From: Pelagibacterium sp. 26DY04
GTDB taxonomy: Bacteria > Pseudomonadota > Alphaproteobacteria > Rhizobiales > Devosiaceae
Length of the DNA: 64,000 bases
Direction of reading: 5' to 3'
Assembly: GCF_031202305.1 (NCBI RefSeq)
Contig: NZ_CP101731.1
Coordinates: 2,976,001 to 3,040,000 of the forward strand
The translations under genes were made by a program, and so were the position numbers. Positions 51,133-59,575 of this stretch are shown piece by piece (position 1 is the first letter of the stretch; the number at the start of each line of letters is the position of its first letter). The notes under the pieces were generated by a model. The model saw nothing but the letters and a program-made list of their open reading frames with translations, did no database searches and was not told where the DNA came from.

Positions 51133-51336
51133 ATGCTCAATGTCGGAACACCTGATCGCATCATCCGCATCGTTCTCGGCCTGGCTCTCATCGCGCTCCC
51201 CCTTGTTTTGGGCTGGGGTCAGGCAGCGATGATCATATCGATCGTCGTGGGCCTTGTCCTCATCGTCACGTCGCTTGTGCGCTTTTGCCCGCTCTATCGC
51301 CTGTTCAATCTCTCCACCTTCAGAAAGCAGTCTTGA
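51133..51336 (+). CDS. DUF2892 (YgaP-type) inner-membrane protein
   Basis: 67 residues with the DUF2892 pattern MLNVGTPDRIIRIVLGLALIALPLVLGWGQ, a second hydrophobic segment, and the terminal VRFCPLYRLFNLSTFRKQ. Two membrane helices are predicted. In YgaP this domain is fused to a rhodanese; here it is free, as is usual in bigR operons. Its stop overlaps the next start by one base (TGATG). It is probably a membrane partner in sulfur trafficking. Confidence 0.9.
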   Translation: MLNVGTPDRIIRIVLGLALIALPLVLGWGQAAMIISIVVGLVLIVTSLVRFCPLYRLFNLSTFRKQS

Positions 51337-51767
51337 TGACGGAATTTACACCTCTGGTTTCCCTGTTCGGCGGCGCGCTGATCGGGCTCGCCGCCGTTAT
51401 GCTCATGGCGTTCCATGGCCGCATCGCGGGCATGACCGGTATTGTCGCAGGCGTAATCCCACCCCTTGGTTCGGACTGGGCATGGCGCGCTGCATTTCTC
51501 GCCGGCGCCATCCTCGCCCCTGCCCTCATCGTGGCGTTTGCCGGTCGTGACGCCATCGGCTTTCATAGCCCCATGCCTGTCGAATGGCTCGTGGCGGGCG
51601 GCCTGATCGTTGGCATCGGCGTCACTTTCGGCGGCGGCTGCACCTCGGGCCACGGGGTATGCGGCATGGCACGCTTTTCCGTCCGCTCGGTCCTCGCCAC
51701 GCTGACCTTCATGGCAACAACCGCCGCAACCGTATTCATCGTCCGTCACGTTCTTGGAGTGCTGTAA
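51336..51767 (+). CDS. YeeE/YedE-family sulfur transporter, first half (PmpA-like)
   Basis: 143 residues, about four membrane helices. The conserved cysteine motif is [25 protein letters not shown]. YeeE/YedE proteins move thiosulfate or sulfur species across the inner membrane, and in bigR operons they are encoded as two half-size proteins. Both neighbours overlap (TGATG before, TAATG after), so the three membrane proteins are translated together. Confidence 0.92.
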   Translation: MTEFTPLVSLFGGALIGLAAVMLMAFHGRIAGMTGIVAGVIPPLGSDWAWRAAFLAGAILAPALIVAFAGRDAIGFHSPMPVEWLVAGGLIVGIGVTFGGGCTSGHGVCGMARFSVRSVLATLTFMATTAATVFIVRHVLGVL

Positions 51768-52210
51768 TGCAGAAAGTTTTAGTCGCCGGCCTCATTGGAC
51801 TGATTTTTGGCACGGGGATCGCTGTGTCCGGCATGGCCAACCCCGCCAAGGTTCTCAACTTCTTCGACTTCGCAGGAACCTGGGATCCATCCTTGGCCTT
51901 CGTGATGGGCGGCGCACTCGCAGTCACTGCAATCGGTTACTTTTTCATCCTCAAGCGCCCGGCACCGGTCTTTGACAAGACCTTTCACTTACCCACGCGC
52001 AAAGACATCGATGCACCGCTGCTTGCCGGCTCGGCCGTCTTCGGCATTGGTTGGGGCATCACCGGTTTCTGTCCGGGTGGTTCGATTCCCGCTCTGGGAC
52101 TGGGCGAGCCAGACGCTCTGATTTTTGTCGCCGCGATGGTCGGCGGTCTCGTTCTGGCCCGCCTGGCCCGCAATACGCTTGGCAATCGCGCCAGTGCGCA
52201 GAAAGCCTGA
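51767..52210 (+). CDS. YeeE/YedE-family sulfur transporter, second half (PmpB-like)
   Basis: 147 residues with about four membrane helices. N-terminal motif GLIFGTGIAVSGMANPAKVLNFFDFAGTWDPSLAFVMGGAL and C-terminal GIGWGITGFCPGGSIPALGLGEPDALIFVAAMVGG (GxCPG cysteine). It pairs with the preceding half. The start overlaps the previous stop by one base; an open frame beginning earlier is a shadow of that gene. Confidence 0.92.
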   Translation: MQKVLVAGLIGLIFGTGIAVSGMANPAKVLNFFDFAGTWDPSLAFVMGGALAVTAIGYFFILKRPAPVFDKTFHLPTRKDIDAPLLAGSAVFGIGWGITGFCPGGSIPALGLGEPDALIFVAAMVGGLVLARLARNTLGNRASAQKA

Positions 52211-52233
52211 TCCGCAACAAGGAAATATCTGCC

Positions 52234-52560
52234 ATGAACATCAAGACAATTAACGACCGCTTCGCAACGACCGGTCAGGTTCACCCCTCCGATATCGAAG
52301 GCATCAAGGCCAAAGGCTTTGTCGGTATCGTCTGTGCCCGTCCCGATAACGAAGAGGCAGGGCAGCCCGCCTATTCGGAAGTGGCTGCGGCCGCTCAAAA
52401 GGCAGGACTGAAAGCTGTCCATATTCCGGTCTCCGGTCCTCTAGGCGAAGGCCAAATCATCCAGTTTGAACAGGCGATGGCCGAGATGGATGGACCGGTC
52501 CTGGGCTACTGCCGCTCCGGTGCCCGTGCCGGCAGCCTTTATGCAACCTTGAACCGTTAG
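52234..52560 (+). CDS. TIGR01244-type sulfur transferase/phosphatase-like protein (DUF442)
   Basis: 108 residues with the Cys-phosphatase-like loop YCRSGARAGSLY (C-x5-R) and the N-terminal INDRFATTGQVHPSDIEGIKAKGFVGIVCARPDNEE. Members occur free or fused to Blh-type dioxygenases and are thought to handle sulfane sulfur as rhodanese-like enzymes. It lies between the YeeE/YedE pair and SulP, 23 bp after the former. The ribosome site AAGGAAATATCTGCC precedes the ATG. Confidence 0.9.
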   Translation: MNIKTINDRFATTGQVHPSDIEGIKAKGFVGIVCARPDNEEAGQPAYSEVAAAAQKAGLKAVHIPVSGPLGEGQIIQFEQAMAEMDGPVLGYCRSGARAGSLYATLNR

Positions 52561-52569
52561 GCCGAAGCC

Positions 52570-54282
52570 ATGATTGCCAAATACGTCCCCATTCTCAATT
52601 GGGGCAGACGCTATTCTCGTGACCGCTTCGGCCGTGACCTCACCGCAGCGGTGATCGTCACGATCATGCTGATCCCACAGTCTCTGGCCTACGCTTTGCT
52701 GGCGGGTCTGCCGCCAGAGGTCGGCCTCTACGCCTCGATCTTGCCGCTGTTGGGTTATGCCATCTTCGGCTCGTCCACGTCGCTGGCGGTAGGACCCGTT
52801 GCCGTTGTCTCGCTGATGACGGCGGCGGCGGTGGGGCGCATTGCAGCGGAGGGCACCACTGATTATGCCAGCGCTGCCATCGTTCTTGCACTGCTCTCCG
52901 GCGGGATCTTGGCCCTGATGGGGCTCTTCCGCCTCGGCTTTGTTGCCAACTTCCTCTCTCACCCCGTGATCGCCGGCTTCATCACAGCCTCCGGGCTGAT
53001 CATCGCCACGAGCCAATTGGGCGGCCTGCTCGGTATCCAGACGCACGGCCACGCCATGCCCGAGCTTGTGGCGTCAATCCTTGAGCATCTGGGACAGATC
53101 AACCTCTATACGCTCGCAGTCGGCATGGCGTCGCTGGCCGTGCTCGCCTGGGTCCGGCTGGACATGAAAAAACGACTCTCGAGTTGGGGTGTGCCGTCAG
53201 CCATTGCAACCTTCCTGGTACGGGCCGCACCAGCAGTGGTTGTGCTCGCCGCCATAGCTGCATCTGCCGTGTTCGATCTGGGCGGCAAGGGTGTGGCGCT
53301 TGTAGGCCAGGTGCCGCAAGGCATTCCATTGCTCACCATTCCAAACGTTTCTATCGACCTCATCACCGTGTTGATCGGCCCGGCCTTCATCATTTCGATC
53401 GTAGGCTTTGTGGAGTCCATCTCCGTTGCTCAGACGCTGGCTGCCAAAAAGCGCGAACGTATTGATCCCGATCAGGAGCTAATGGGCTTGGGCGCCGCCA
53501 ATATCTTTTCCGGACTCGGATCGGGCTATCCGGTCACCGGGGGCTTTGCCCGCTCGGTCGTCAATCATGACGCCGGTGCTGCAACGCCAGCTGCCGGTAT
53601 CTTCACTGCGATCGGCATTGCCGTAGCCACCCTGTTGCTAACACCCTTCCTTGCCCTGCTGCCCAAAGCAACCCTTGCCGCAACGATCGTGGTGGCCGTC
53701 CTGGCGCTGGTGGATTTTTCGATCCTGAAAAAGACCTTCACCTATTCTAAGGCCGATTTCACCGCCGTTGCGACAACCCTCTTCGTCACCCTGATCTTCG
53801 GTGTCGAGATGGGGATCTCCCTCGGCGTCGCAGCCTCGATCCTGATCTTTCTCTATCGTACCTCGAAGCCGCACACCGCAGTCGTCGGTCGGGTGCCGGG
53901 CACCGAACACTTCCGCAATGTCCTACGTCACGATGTGGAAACCCGCCCCGACATCATCTCCTTGCGGGTTGATGAAAGCCTTTATTTCGCCAATGCGCGT
54001 TTTCTTGAAGACGTGATCCTGGAAAAGGTCACTGCCAATCCTGATACCCGTCACGTCATTCTGGTGTGCCCGGCGGTTAATGCCATCGACATGTCGGCTC
54101 TCGAGAGTCTAGAGGCCATCAACGAAAGGCTCAAAGACATGGGCATCGTGTTTCACCTCACCGAAGTGAAGGGGCCGGTCATGGATCGCTTGAAGCGTTC
54201 GGAATTTTTCGCGCATCTGACCGGGCGAGTTTTTCTGTCGCAGCATGAGGCAATCGATACCCTAAACAGTTCCGGCGAATGA
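52570..54282 (+). CDS. SulP-family sulfate/anion permease with STAS domain
   Basis: 570-residue membrane transporter: signature YSRDRFGRDLTAAVIVTIMLIPQSLAYALLAGLPPEVGLYASILPLLGYAIFGSS at the N-terminus, some 12-14 membrane segments, then a cytoplasmic STAS domain (about 440-560, with VNAIDMSALESLEAINERLKDMGI). It begins 9 bp after the preceding gene. As last gene of the operon it probably exports or imports sulfate or sulfite formed from persulfide oxidation. Confidence 0.93.
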   Translation: MIAKYVPILNWGRRYSRDRFGRDLTAAVIVTIMLIPQSLAYALLAGLPPEVGLYASILPLLGYAIFGSSTSLAVGPVAVVSLMTAAAVGRIAAEGTTDYASAAIVLALLSGGILALMGLFRLGFVANFLSHPVIAGFITASGLIIATSQLGGLLGIQTHGHAMPELVASILEHLGQINLYTLAVGMASLAVLAWVRLDMKKRLSSWGVPSAIATFLVRAAPAVVVLAAIAASAVFDLGGKGVALVGQVPQGIPLLTIPNVSIDLITVLIGPAFIISIVGFVESISVAQTLAAKKRERIDPDQELMGLGAANIFSGLGSGYPVTGGFARSVVNHDAGAATPAAGIFTAIGIAVATLLLTPFLALLPKATLAATIVVAVLALVDFSILKKTFTYSKADFTAVATTLFVTLIFGVEMGISLGVAASILIFLYRTSKPHTAVVGRVPGTEHFRNVLRHDVETRPDIISLRVDESLYFANARFLEDVILEKVTANPDTRHVILVCPAVNAIDMSALESLEAINERLKDMGIVFHLTEVKGPVMDRLKRSEFFAHLTGRVFLSQHEAIDTLNSSGE

Positions 54283-55388
54283 AGCCCGGCCGATCAAGAC
54301 GTTTGCGGATCATATCTTCAAAGGTTTAGTGGAGTGCGGACCGCGCTTACCTGCCCTTCGGACAACCTTTGATCCGGAGGCAATTGAACCATCACCTAGT
54401 CCATATTCTCCGAGTCAACGAAGCCGTGGCGCGGACAGAAACCATCACGTGGGTCCGCCACACAACTAACGGCCAATGGATCGACACGATCAATACACTC
54501 GCGCTCGCTCACGGGTGTCGCAGCGCAGGCAGAAGCGGCTCATGCCTTCTGGTCACATCATTCGCATCACTGAGTTGCTATTGGCCACCACCGCTTACAT
54601 CGTCAGGTCGTACGACCACTTTTTGTGAGCTGCCAAATATACTACAAGGACCAGAGTAGGTCGCAAAGCCGACATAGTAGGGCCTGCGTGACTAATCGCA
54701 GCATCGGGATGTCGCCGTCAAACTGTGAATAGCCGGCATGGGGTTCGCCTGCTGACACCAGCTGACCTAGATCCCGCACTGAGTTCGAACGGCGGCTCCA
54801 GTCCACTGCTCGTTCAAGCAACTCCGATTCATCATGAGCAGGTTTGACCACTCAGCTACCCCATATGGGGGCCAGCTATGAGGGTTTCCTAGCGCCTTGA
54901 TTTCCAAGGAAGAAAAACTCGAATTCCACGTTCTTTTGGCTATTGGTGCCTCGGCTCATGTGTTCGTCGTCGCGCGGAACCCTCTCCCTCAATTTCTCAC
55001 GCCTACGGCGTCTCTCCATTGGCTGAAGGCCAATGACACGTGCCAGTGAGCTTCAGCGAACTGGTGCGTGAAGACCTCCGGCTCGTTGGCACGGCCAACA
55101 GCCGAGGGCGAAAGCCATTGCGAGAGCGCCTTTTGGCAAGCGGGTTCTGAGTGAGCTTGCGAGCGAAGAAACGCGCCGCCAAAGGCGCTGTCGTTCGCCT
55201 GATGTTCTTTGGATGGGATGCCTTAGGGAGGGAATATCTATCTATAGATAGATAGTTCTTTCTTAAGCCATTTCTTCCGAAGAAGATCAGTAGATCATAT
55301 AATAAATGCTCTTTCTTACATGAATAGTGACGCCAAGACGTCGTGCCTGCTAAATTTAGACATAGCCAATAAAAACAAGGAGAAAAAT
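54283..55388. other. 1.1-kb gene-poor, mosaic stretch
   Basis: No recognised gene. Several short open frames exist on both strands (for example 54369-54659 on plus and 54642-54851 on minus), but none resembles a known family or has a convincing ribosome site. The second half holds a 20-bp palindrome (55236-55255) and a shorter one, TTCTTC-C-GAAGAA, at 55272-55284. Base composition falls towards 55.2-55.4 kb. It looks like decayed DNA at a junction between the sulfide operon and the next block. Confidence 0.5.
55236..55255. repeat. Perfect 20-bp palindrome of TATC units
   Basis: TATCTATCTATAGATAGATA reads the same on both strands and is built from a tetranucleotide repeat around a central TATA. 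It lies 134 bp upstream of the NUMOD3-like gene in AT-rich DNA. A dimeric regulator or recombinase site is possible; nothing nearby identifies the protein. Confidence 0.6.
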
Positions 55389-55901
55389 ATGGCTGCGTCA
55401 CTACCTGTAGGTATTATCACATGGCTCTGGGGCCAATACAGCCGAGCTGAAGCTTATCAAACGGATCAGGGGATCACGTTTAACCTCACCTTCCTCGAAT
55501 ACCAGGCGCTCTGGAAAAAGGATCAGCTAGAAAAACTGATCTACTGGCATAAGCACAACCGCCTTGTGTCGGCGATGAAGCACAGGGACAGGGGGTTTGT
55601 TCTGTCGTGGCGATCCAAGGCGGATAGAAAGGCTGGCGTCATGGACAAAACGACGGCTCGCATTCTGACACGTGAAAAGAGCCGTCAGCGCTTCTATCTC
55701 CAGCCGGGAGAAACCCATAGCGAGGATGCGAAGAAGCGAATTGGAGATGCACAGCGTGGGCGGAAGCGCTCCGCAGAGCACAAGGCTGCTATCAGCAGAG
55801 CCCGCAAAGGTACAAAACAATCGCAGGAACACATTGATGCTCGCGTAGCGGCGACAAAAGCCACCAAACAACGCAAGCTAGGTTTGGTCCTGACGCCCTA
55901 A
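55389..55901 (+). CDS. NUMOD3-like DNA-binding protein
   Basis: 170 residues from the ATG at 55389 with AGGAGAAA upstream. The C-terminal third carries two NUMOD3-type repeats, HSEDAKKRIGDAQRGRKRS and SAEHKAAISRARKGTKQS, motifs that bind DNA in GIY-YIG and HNH homing endonucleases. The N-terminal part (VGIITWLWGQYSRAEAYQ, FLEYQALWKKDQLEKL) shows no nuclease motif that I recognise. Phage-derived regulatory or endonuclease-remnant proteins have this layout. A strong terminator follows 26 bp later. Confidence 0.7.
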   Translation: MAASLPVGIITWLWGQYSRAEAYQTDQGITFNLTFLEYQALWKKDQLEKLIYWHKHNRLVSAMKHRDRGFVLSWRSKADRKAGVMDKTTARILTREKSRQRFYLQPGETHSEDAKKRIGDAQRGRKRSAEHKAAISRARKGTKQSQEHIDARVAATKATKQRKLGLVLTP

Positions 55902-55927
55902 CCCGATCAACCTTGTGGACATCGCTG

Positions 55928-55960
55928 GGGGACATTGCAATTTGCAATGTCCCCTTCTTT
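55928..55960 (+). terminator. Rho-independent terminator of the NUMOD3-like gene
   Basis: GGGGACATTGCAA (55928-55940) and TTGCAATGTCCCC (55942-55954) are perfect 13-bp inverse arms around a central T, followed by TTCTTT. Loop bases come from the centre of the stem. Good terminator geometry on the plus strand. Confidence 0.8.
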
Positions 55961-56127
55961 GCTATTGCGAAGCTTGATGGGACCTCGATCTTGCGCAGAG
56001 AGTGCCCACTGCCCTGCGCAGCGTTTGTTGCAGACCATTTGTGAGCTGCTGAAGCCGATCGGCTAAATACCGCTACAGCAGCCGTTCACGAGCTGCTGCC
56101 CAGAATCCAACAACAGGACGAACGCGC

Positions 56128-56532
56128 GTGACACAAGGCATTGAATTTCTGGAAAACACTTACCAGCAACTCCACGAGGCCGGAATAATCCGGTCCAAGG
56201 GCGAATTTTCGCAGCGGCTGCTCAAGAAATCCCCGAGCTATCTCACATCAATGCGCAGCAAGCAGCGGGTGGTTTCGTGCGAGGTCATCGTGGGAATGGG
56301 TGATGCGATTTATGCTGAGATCAAAGGCTACGAAGGCAGTGAGACAAACGCGGTATCAGCGCTTCGTCGGGCGTTGGCGCAGGCCAACCTATATCTCGTA
56401 GAACAGGCCGCAGTCAGTTCGCAGACTGCACAGCGCGAGAAATCGTCTAAGATGCCAACTAGTGCTACCGACCCTTTTGATCTTATGGCCGCCATTCGCT
56501 GGCTGGCTGGACGAGATGTTGGCAGCGCCTAG
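56128..56532 (+). CDS. Small unknown protein with helix-turn-helix-like N-terminus
   Basis: 134 residues from a GTG start with ACAGGACG upstream. The N-terminal 60 residues (IRSKGEFSQRLLKKSPSYLTSMRSKQRVVSCEVIVGMGDAIY) resemble a DUF6626/XRE-like DNA-binding segment. The remainder is helical with no recognised domain. It is convergent with the XRE gene at 56534, whose stop lies 1 bp away. Function unknown; a regulator of a mobile element is plausible. Confidence 0.6.
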   Translation: MTQGIEFLENTYQQLHEAGIIRSKGEFSQRLLKKSPSYLTSMRSKQRVVSCEVIVGMGDAIYAEIKGYEGSETNAVSALRRALAQANLYLVEQAAVSSQTAQREKSSKMPTSATDPFDLMAAIRWLAGRDVGSA

Positions 56533-56533
56533 T

Positions 56534-56797
56534 CTACGAATTGGCGCGCCGCCCAGCCTTCAGTGGCTTGGGCGCTTTGTCATCGGGATCAGGCTCGACG
56601 AACATCTCGCCGATATGCACGCCCAGTGCTTCGGAGACTTTTTCGAGAACGCCAATCGATGGGTTTTCCATCTTGCGCTCAAGGCGGCTGACATAGGTGC
56701 GATCAACCCCAGCAGCATTGGCAAGATGCTCCTGTGATAGCCCAGCAGCCACTCGTAAGCGCCGCATATTCCAAGCTACCAGTTCCCGTGCATTCAT
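56534..56797 (-). CDS. XRE-family HTH regulator
   Basis: 87 residues (MNARELVAWNMRRLRVAAGLSQEHLANAAGVDRTYVSRLERKMENPSIGVLEKVSEALGVHIGEMF) with a classical Cro/CI-type HTH over residues 7-63. A GTG nine codons upstream is an alternative start with a better ribosome site. Targets unknown. A second XRE gene follows upstream on the same strand after about 70 bp, as is common in phage or island control regions. Confidence 0.85.
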   Translation of the reverse strand: MNARELVAWNMRRLRVAAGLSQEHLANAAGVDRTYVSRLERKMENPSIGVLEKVSEALGVHIGEMFVEPDPDDKAPKPLKAGRRANS

Positions 56798-56867
56798 GGG
56801 CGCACAATCACCATAAAGCGCCACATTAATCCACGGACACTACGCCTACAATTGCGCAGTAGACCGC

Positions 56868-57074
56868 CTAATCAAATAGATCGCGGTGCTTGATCTGCAG
56901 CACCGTAACGATGCGATCCAGCGTGTCGACATCAATATCCACCTGCCCTGTTTCCCAGAGCCTCACCTGATCGGTGGTGGTGTCCAGTTCGTGGGCCAAT
57001 TGGTCCCGCGAAACGCCCTTGCGTTCCCGAACCCGTCGAATGTTTCGGCCCACGGCCAGCACAGCATTGGTCAT
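56868..57074 (-). CDS. Small XRE-family HTH regulator
   Basis: 68 residues (MTNAVLAVGRNIRRVRERKGVSRDQLAHELDTTTDQVRLWETGQVDIDVDTLDRIVTVLQIKHRDLFD), almost entirely an XRE helix-turn-helix. The ATG at 57074 has GAGAGG upstream, and it is preferred over the longer frame from 57116. It is divergent from the flagellin gene (57204), so it may influence it. Confidence 0.82.
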   Translation of the reverse strand: MTNAVLAVGRNIRRVRERKGVSRDQLAHELDTTTDQVRLWETGQVDIDVDTLDRIVTVLQIKHRDLFD

Positions 57075-57203
57075 TCTGCCTCTCATGCACATTGTGCCTG
57101 TGAGGATTATACGCACGGATTAATGGCTTCTTAATATGATGCTTTTACGCCTCATGATGTTCCGGGGACAGAACTTGCCTCGGCCATTCCAGAAGGAAGT
57201 CAC

Positions 57204-58505
57204 ATGTCTGAAATCTCGCTATCCAAGGCAGTTCGCTCGAACCTGCTTTCCCTCCAAAATACCGCTGAGCTGATGGGTAAGACGCAAGAGCGTCTGTCGT
57301 CAGGCAAGCGGGTGAATTCGGCGCTCGACAATCCGACGAATTTCTTCACCGCCGCATCGCTCAATGCACGGGCTGGCGATCTCAACAATCTCATGGACAG
57401 CATGTCGAACGGCATCAAAACCATTGAGGAGGCCGATAACGGCATCAAGGCGATCACCAAGCTCGTTGAAAGTGCGCAGTCCACGGTGCGTCAGGCGTTG
57501 GGGGACGCTGCCACTGAGACCAAGCCACAGCTCAACAAGACCTTGGCGACCGCTGGCGAAAGCGATGCCACAGGGAAATCCGTTCGCGAGACCGCACTGG
57601 ACAAAACCATTGCGGGCACTGCCGCGCCGTCGGCATCGGGTTCAGATGGTATTGCCGGGCTGATGGGTGCCACCACCGATGGAACCGCGGCTGCTGTTCG
57701 CATCAGCGTGGGAGACACCAGCCACACCTTTGAGGTTGATGGCGACACCACCGTGCGGGACTTTGTTGCATCGATTAACGCTTCGGGGCTGGCTACGGCC
57801 TCGGTTGATGACGCGGGCAAACTGCTGATCTCGGCCAATGACAGCAAGACGCTCAAACTCGACGCCACCGTCGACAACAGCGACCCGGCCTCGGCAGCTT
57901 TCACCGCTATGAGCGTCAACACCGGCAATGACGGCACCACGGCCCTCACCGCCGCAGGCGTTGCTTCCGATGGTGTGTCCAGCGAGGTGCGCACCAAGCT
58001 GGTGTCCCAGTTCAACGAAATCCGCGATCAGATCGGCAAGCTTGCACAGGACGCCTCGTTCAACGGCATCAACTTGTTAAACGGCGACAAACTCAAGGTC
58101 GCGTTCAACGAAAAATCCGGCGATGCGGCTGCCTCACTCAACATCGAGGGCAGCAAGCTCGACGCCGAAAGCCTCGGCATTCTCGCGGGTGGGGCACAGG
58201 CAACAGAGATCGACTTTCAAAGCGACGGCGATCTGGAAAATGCTGCCGATAGCTTGGGTAAGGCACTCGTCTCGCTCCGGTCGATCGCCTCGAACCTGGG
58301 CTCCAATCTTTCCATTGTGCAGACCCGGCAGGACTTCACCAAGTCCACCATCAACACGCTGCAAACTGGCGCTGCCAACTTGACCCTCGCCGATACCAAC
58401 GAGGAAGCCGCCAATATGTTGGCGTTGCAAACCCGCCAGCAGCTCTCGTCTTCGGCGCTGTCGATGGCCTCACAGGCCGATCAGGCCGTATTGCGGCTGT
58501 TCTAA
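57204..58505 (+). CDS. Flagellin
   Basis: 433 residues, filament subunit. Conserved D0/D1 ends are present: N-terminal LSKAVRSNLLSLQNTAELMGKTQERLSSGKRVNSALDNPTNFFTAASLNARAGDLNNLMDSMSNGIKTIEEADNGI, and C-terminal SNLSIVQTRQDFTKSTINTLQTGAANLTLADTNEEAANMLALQTRQQLSSSALSMASQADQAVLRLF. The central 150-330 region is variable, Thr/Ser/Asp-rich and surface-exposed. The ATG has AGAAGGAAG upstream. It is followed by an FlbT-like gene but by no other flagellar gene in the window, so it is an orphan outside a main flagellar cluster. Confidence 0.93.
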   Translation: MSEISLSKAVRSNLLSLQNTAELMGKTQERLSSGKRVNSALDNPTNFFTAASLNARAGDLNNLMDSMSNGIKTIEEADNGIKAITKLVESAQSTVRQALGDAATETKPQLNKTLATAGESDATGKSVRETALDKTIAGTAAPSASGSDGIAGLMGATTDGTAAAVRISVGDTSHTFEVDGDTTVRDFVASINASGLATASVDDAGKLLISANDSKTLKLDATVDNSDPASAAFTAMSVNTGNDGTTALTAAGVASDGVSSEVRTKLVSQFNEIRDQIGKLAQDASFNGINLLNGDKLKVAFNEKSGDAAASLNIEGSKLDAESLGILAGGAQATEIDFQSDGDLENAADSLGKALVSLRSIASNLGSNLSIVQTRQDFTKSTINTLQTGAANLTLADTNEEAANMLALQTRQQLSSSALSMASQADQAVLRLF

Positions 58506-58558
58506 TCACTTGGGGGTGGCGCTTCGGCGTCACCTCTTCTTCTGAGAAGAAAACAACC

Positions 58559-58975
58559 TTGCTCAAACTGGTCATCAAGCCCGGCGAAAAAATCTATATC
58601 GGCAGGTCCACCCTGCTGATCCGGGCCGACACCACCGTCACGGTCTACATCAATGGCGACCAGCCTGTCCTCAAGGACCGCGAGGCGATCGATCCCCAAA
58701 CCGCAGTCACGCCGGTCGATCAGCTGCACCTACTCTTGCAGGACATGTATCTGCATGGGCAAGCGACCCACCACATGGTGCGCTATCGCGAGTTGACCCA
58801 AATCGTTGAGAAGCAGTCGGCAGATAGCGCAAATCTGGTGAAGACCATTGAGCGCTGGCTGATCGAGGACAACCACTACATGGCCATTCGAGCCCTGGCT
58901 CGCTTTACGCAGCACCAAAAGCGAACTGGCTCAATGAACATCATTGCGGAAGAGATCGACCGGAGCGATCTGTAA
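58559..58975 (+). CDS. FlbT-like regulator of flagellin synthesis
   Basis: 138 residues from a TTG start with AGAAGAAA upstream, 53 bp after the flagellin. It matches FlbT proteins in layout: an N-terminal beta segment (LVIKPGEKIYIGRSTLLIRADTTVTVYINGDQPVLKDREAIDPQTA), then helices (VDQLHLLLQDMYLHGQATHHMVRYRELTQIVEKQ). FlbT is known in Caulobacter and rhizobia to bind the flagellin mRNA leader and limit its translation. Similarity is moderate and the last 20 residues are not shared. The 3' end overlaps a convergent XRE gene by 45 bp. Confidence 0.75.
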   Translation: MLKLVIKPGEKIYIGRSTLLIRADTTVTVYINGDQPVLKDREAIDPQTAVTPVDQLHLLLQDMYLHGQATHHMVRYRELTQIVEKQSADSANLVKTIERWLIEDNHYMAIRALARFTQHQKRTGSMNIIAEEIDRSDL

Positions 58976-59152
58976 TGCAATCGCCAGACTGTCTATATCT
59001 TCCAGCGACAGATCGAACTTCTCGGCCCGTTCCACCTGCTCAATCTCGACCACGGACCAATCCACACGCTTGGCCAATTCGCTTGCGCTGATGCGGCGAA
59101 TTTCTCGCCAACGCCAAACGTTGCGCGCCAGCATCTTCTGTCCATCCGTCAT
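58931..59152 (-). CDS. Small XRE-like HTH protein
   Basis: 73 residues (MTDGQKMLARNVWRWREIRRISASELAKRVDWSVVEIEQVERAEKFDLSLEDIDSLAIALQIAPVDLF) with an XRE-type HTH over most of its length. The ATG at 59152 is chosen; the frame opens 4 codons earlier. The gene overlaps the end of the FlbT-like gene on the opposite strand by 45 bp, so one transcript could affect the other. It is the third small HTH gene within 2.6 kb. Confidence 0.72.
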   Translation of the reverse strand: MTDGQKMLARNVWRWREIRRISASELAKRVDWSVVEIEQVERAEKFDLSLEDIDSLAIALQIAPVDLFRNDVH

Positions 59153-59405
59153 CCTTGCCCGCAATGCAGCATCTCCACCACCAATTCCGTTGCCTACATG
59201 CAGCCAAATGGTTCAAAGGCCAAGAAGTCCCGTTTTTCGGGAAAAGAAGTCAGCAGAACCAAGGCGTTAGGACGGCGATTTGCGCGTCCGGGCACTTTGG
59301 GTAACGCCAGAGAGCTATAGCCGATGGCTATAGCTCTCTGGGTGCCACACGCTGATTGCGCGCGTGGTCGGCATCAAAGGTGCCAGTGGTAGCGGAAACT
59401 GCATA
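59153..59405. other. Non-coding stretch with a large perfect hairpin
   Basis: No gene is recognisable between the XRE-like gene and the direct repeat at 59406. The main structure is the 16-bp inverted repeat at 59307-59341. Short frames on both strands lack ribosome sites and family similarity. Confidence 0.5.
59307..59341. repeat. Perfect 16-bp inverted repeat
   Basis: CCAGAGAGCTATAGCC (59307-59322), GAT, GGCTATAGCTCTCTGG (59326-59341). No T-tract on either side, so it is not an obvious terminator. It lies 65 bp outside the left direct repeat of the 59.4-63.4 kb cassette. Confidence 0.65.
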
Positions 59406-59431
59406 CGCTGACGCCCTACGGCGCTCAACGG
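59406..59431 (+). repeat. Left copy of 26-bp direct repeat flanking the 59.4-63.4 kb cassette
   Basis: The 26 bases from 59406 match those at 63345-63370 at 23 positions; the 13-mer CGGCGCTCAACGG is identical. Weaker similarity continues for about 60 bp to the right of both copies (CAAGC, then CTGCACGAC in the same order). Confidence 0.6.
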
Positions 59432-59575
59432 CGGGGCTAGGGCTCTTGGACAAGCCGTGCTGCCCTGCTGCACGACGCTCCATGCGCGTGTGCTGGTGGA
59501 TGATGGGAGGCCGTGGAACCGCCGATGCTAATTGAACAAGTCCAGATCGACCCTTCAACGGGGCCCTTGGAAGCC

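Noticed and set aside
54369..54851. Two short frames (96 and 69 codons) after sulP
   Set aside because: No family similarity, weak starts and unusual composition. Kept only as part of a gene-poor stretch.
55003..55401. Minus-strand frame of 132 codons
   Set aside because: It runs over the palindromes and the 5' end of the NUMOD3-like gene. Its sequence is low in expected coding features and resembles no family.
57491..58015. Minus-strand frame inside the flagellin gene
   Set aside because: Antisense to the variable Thr/Ser/Asp-rich centre of flagellin, which produces open frames by composition.
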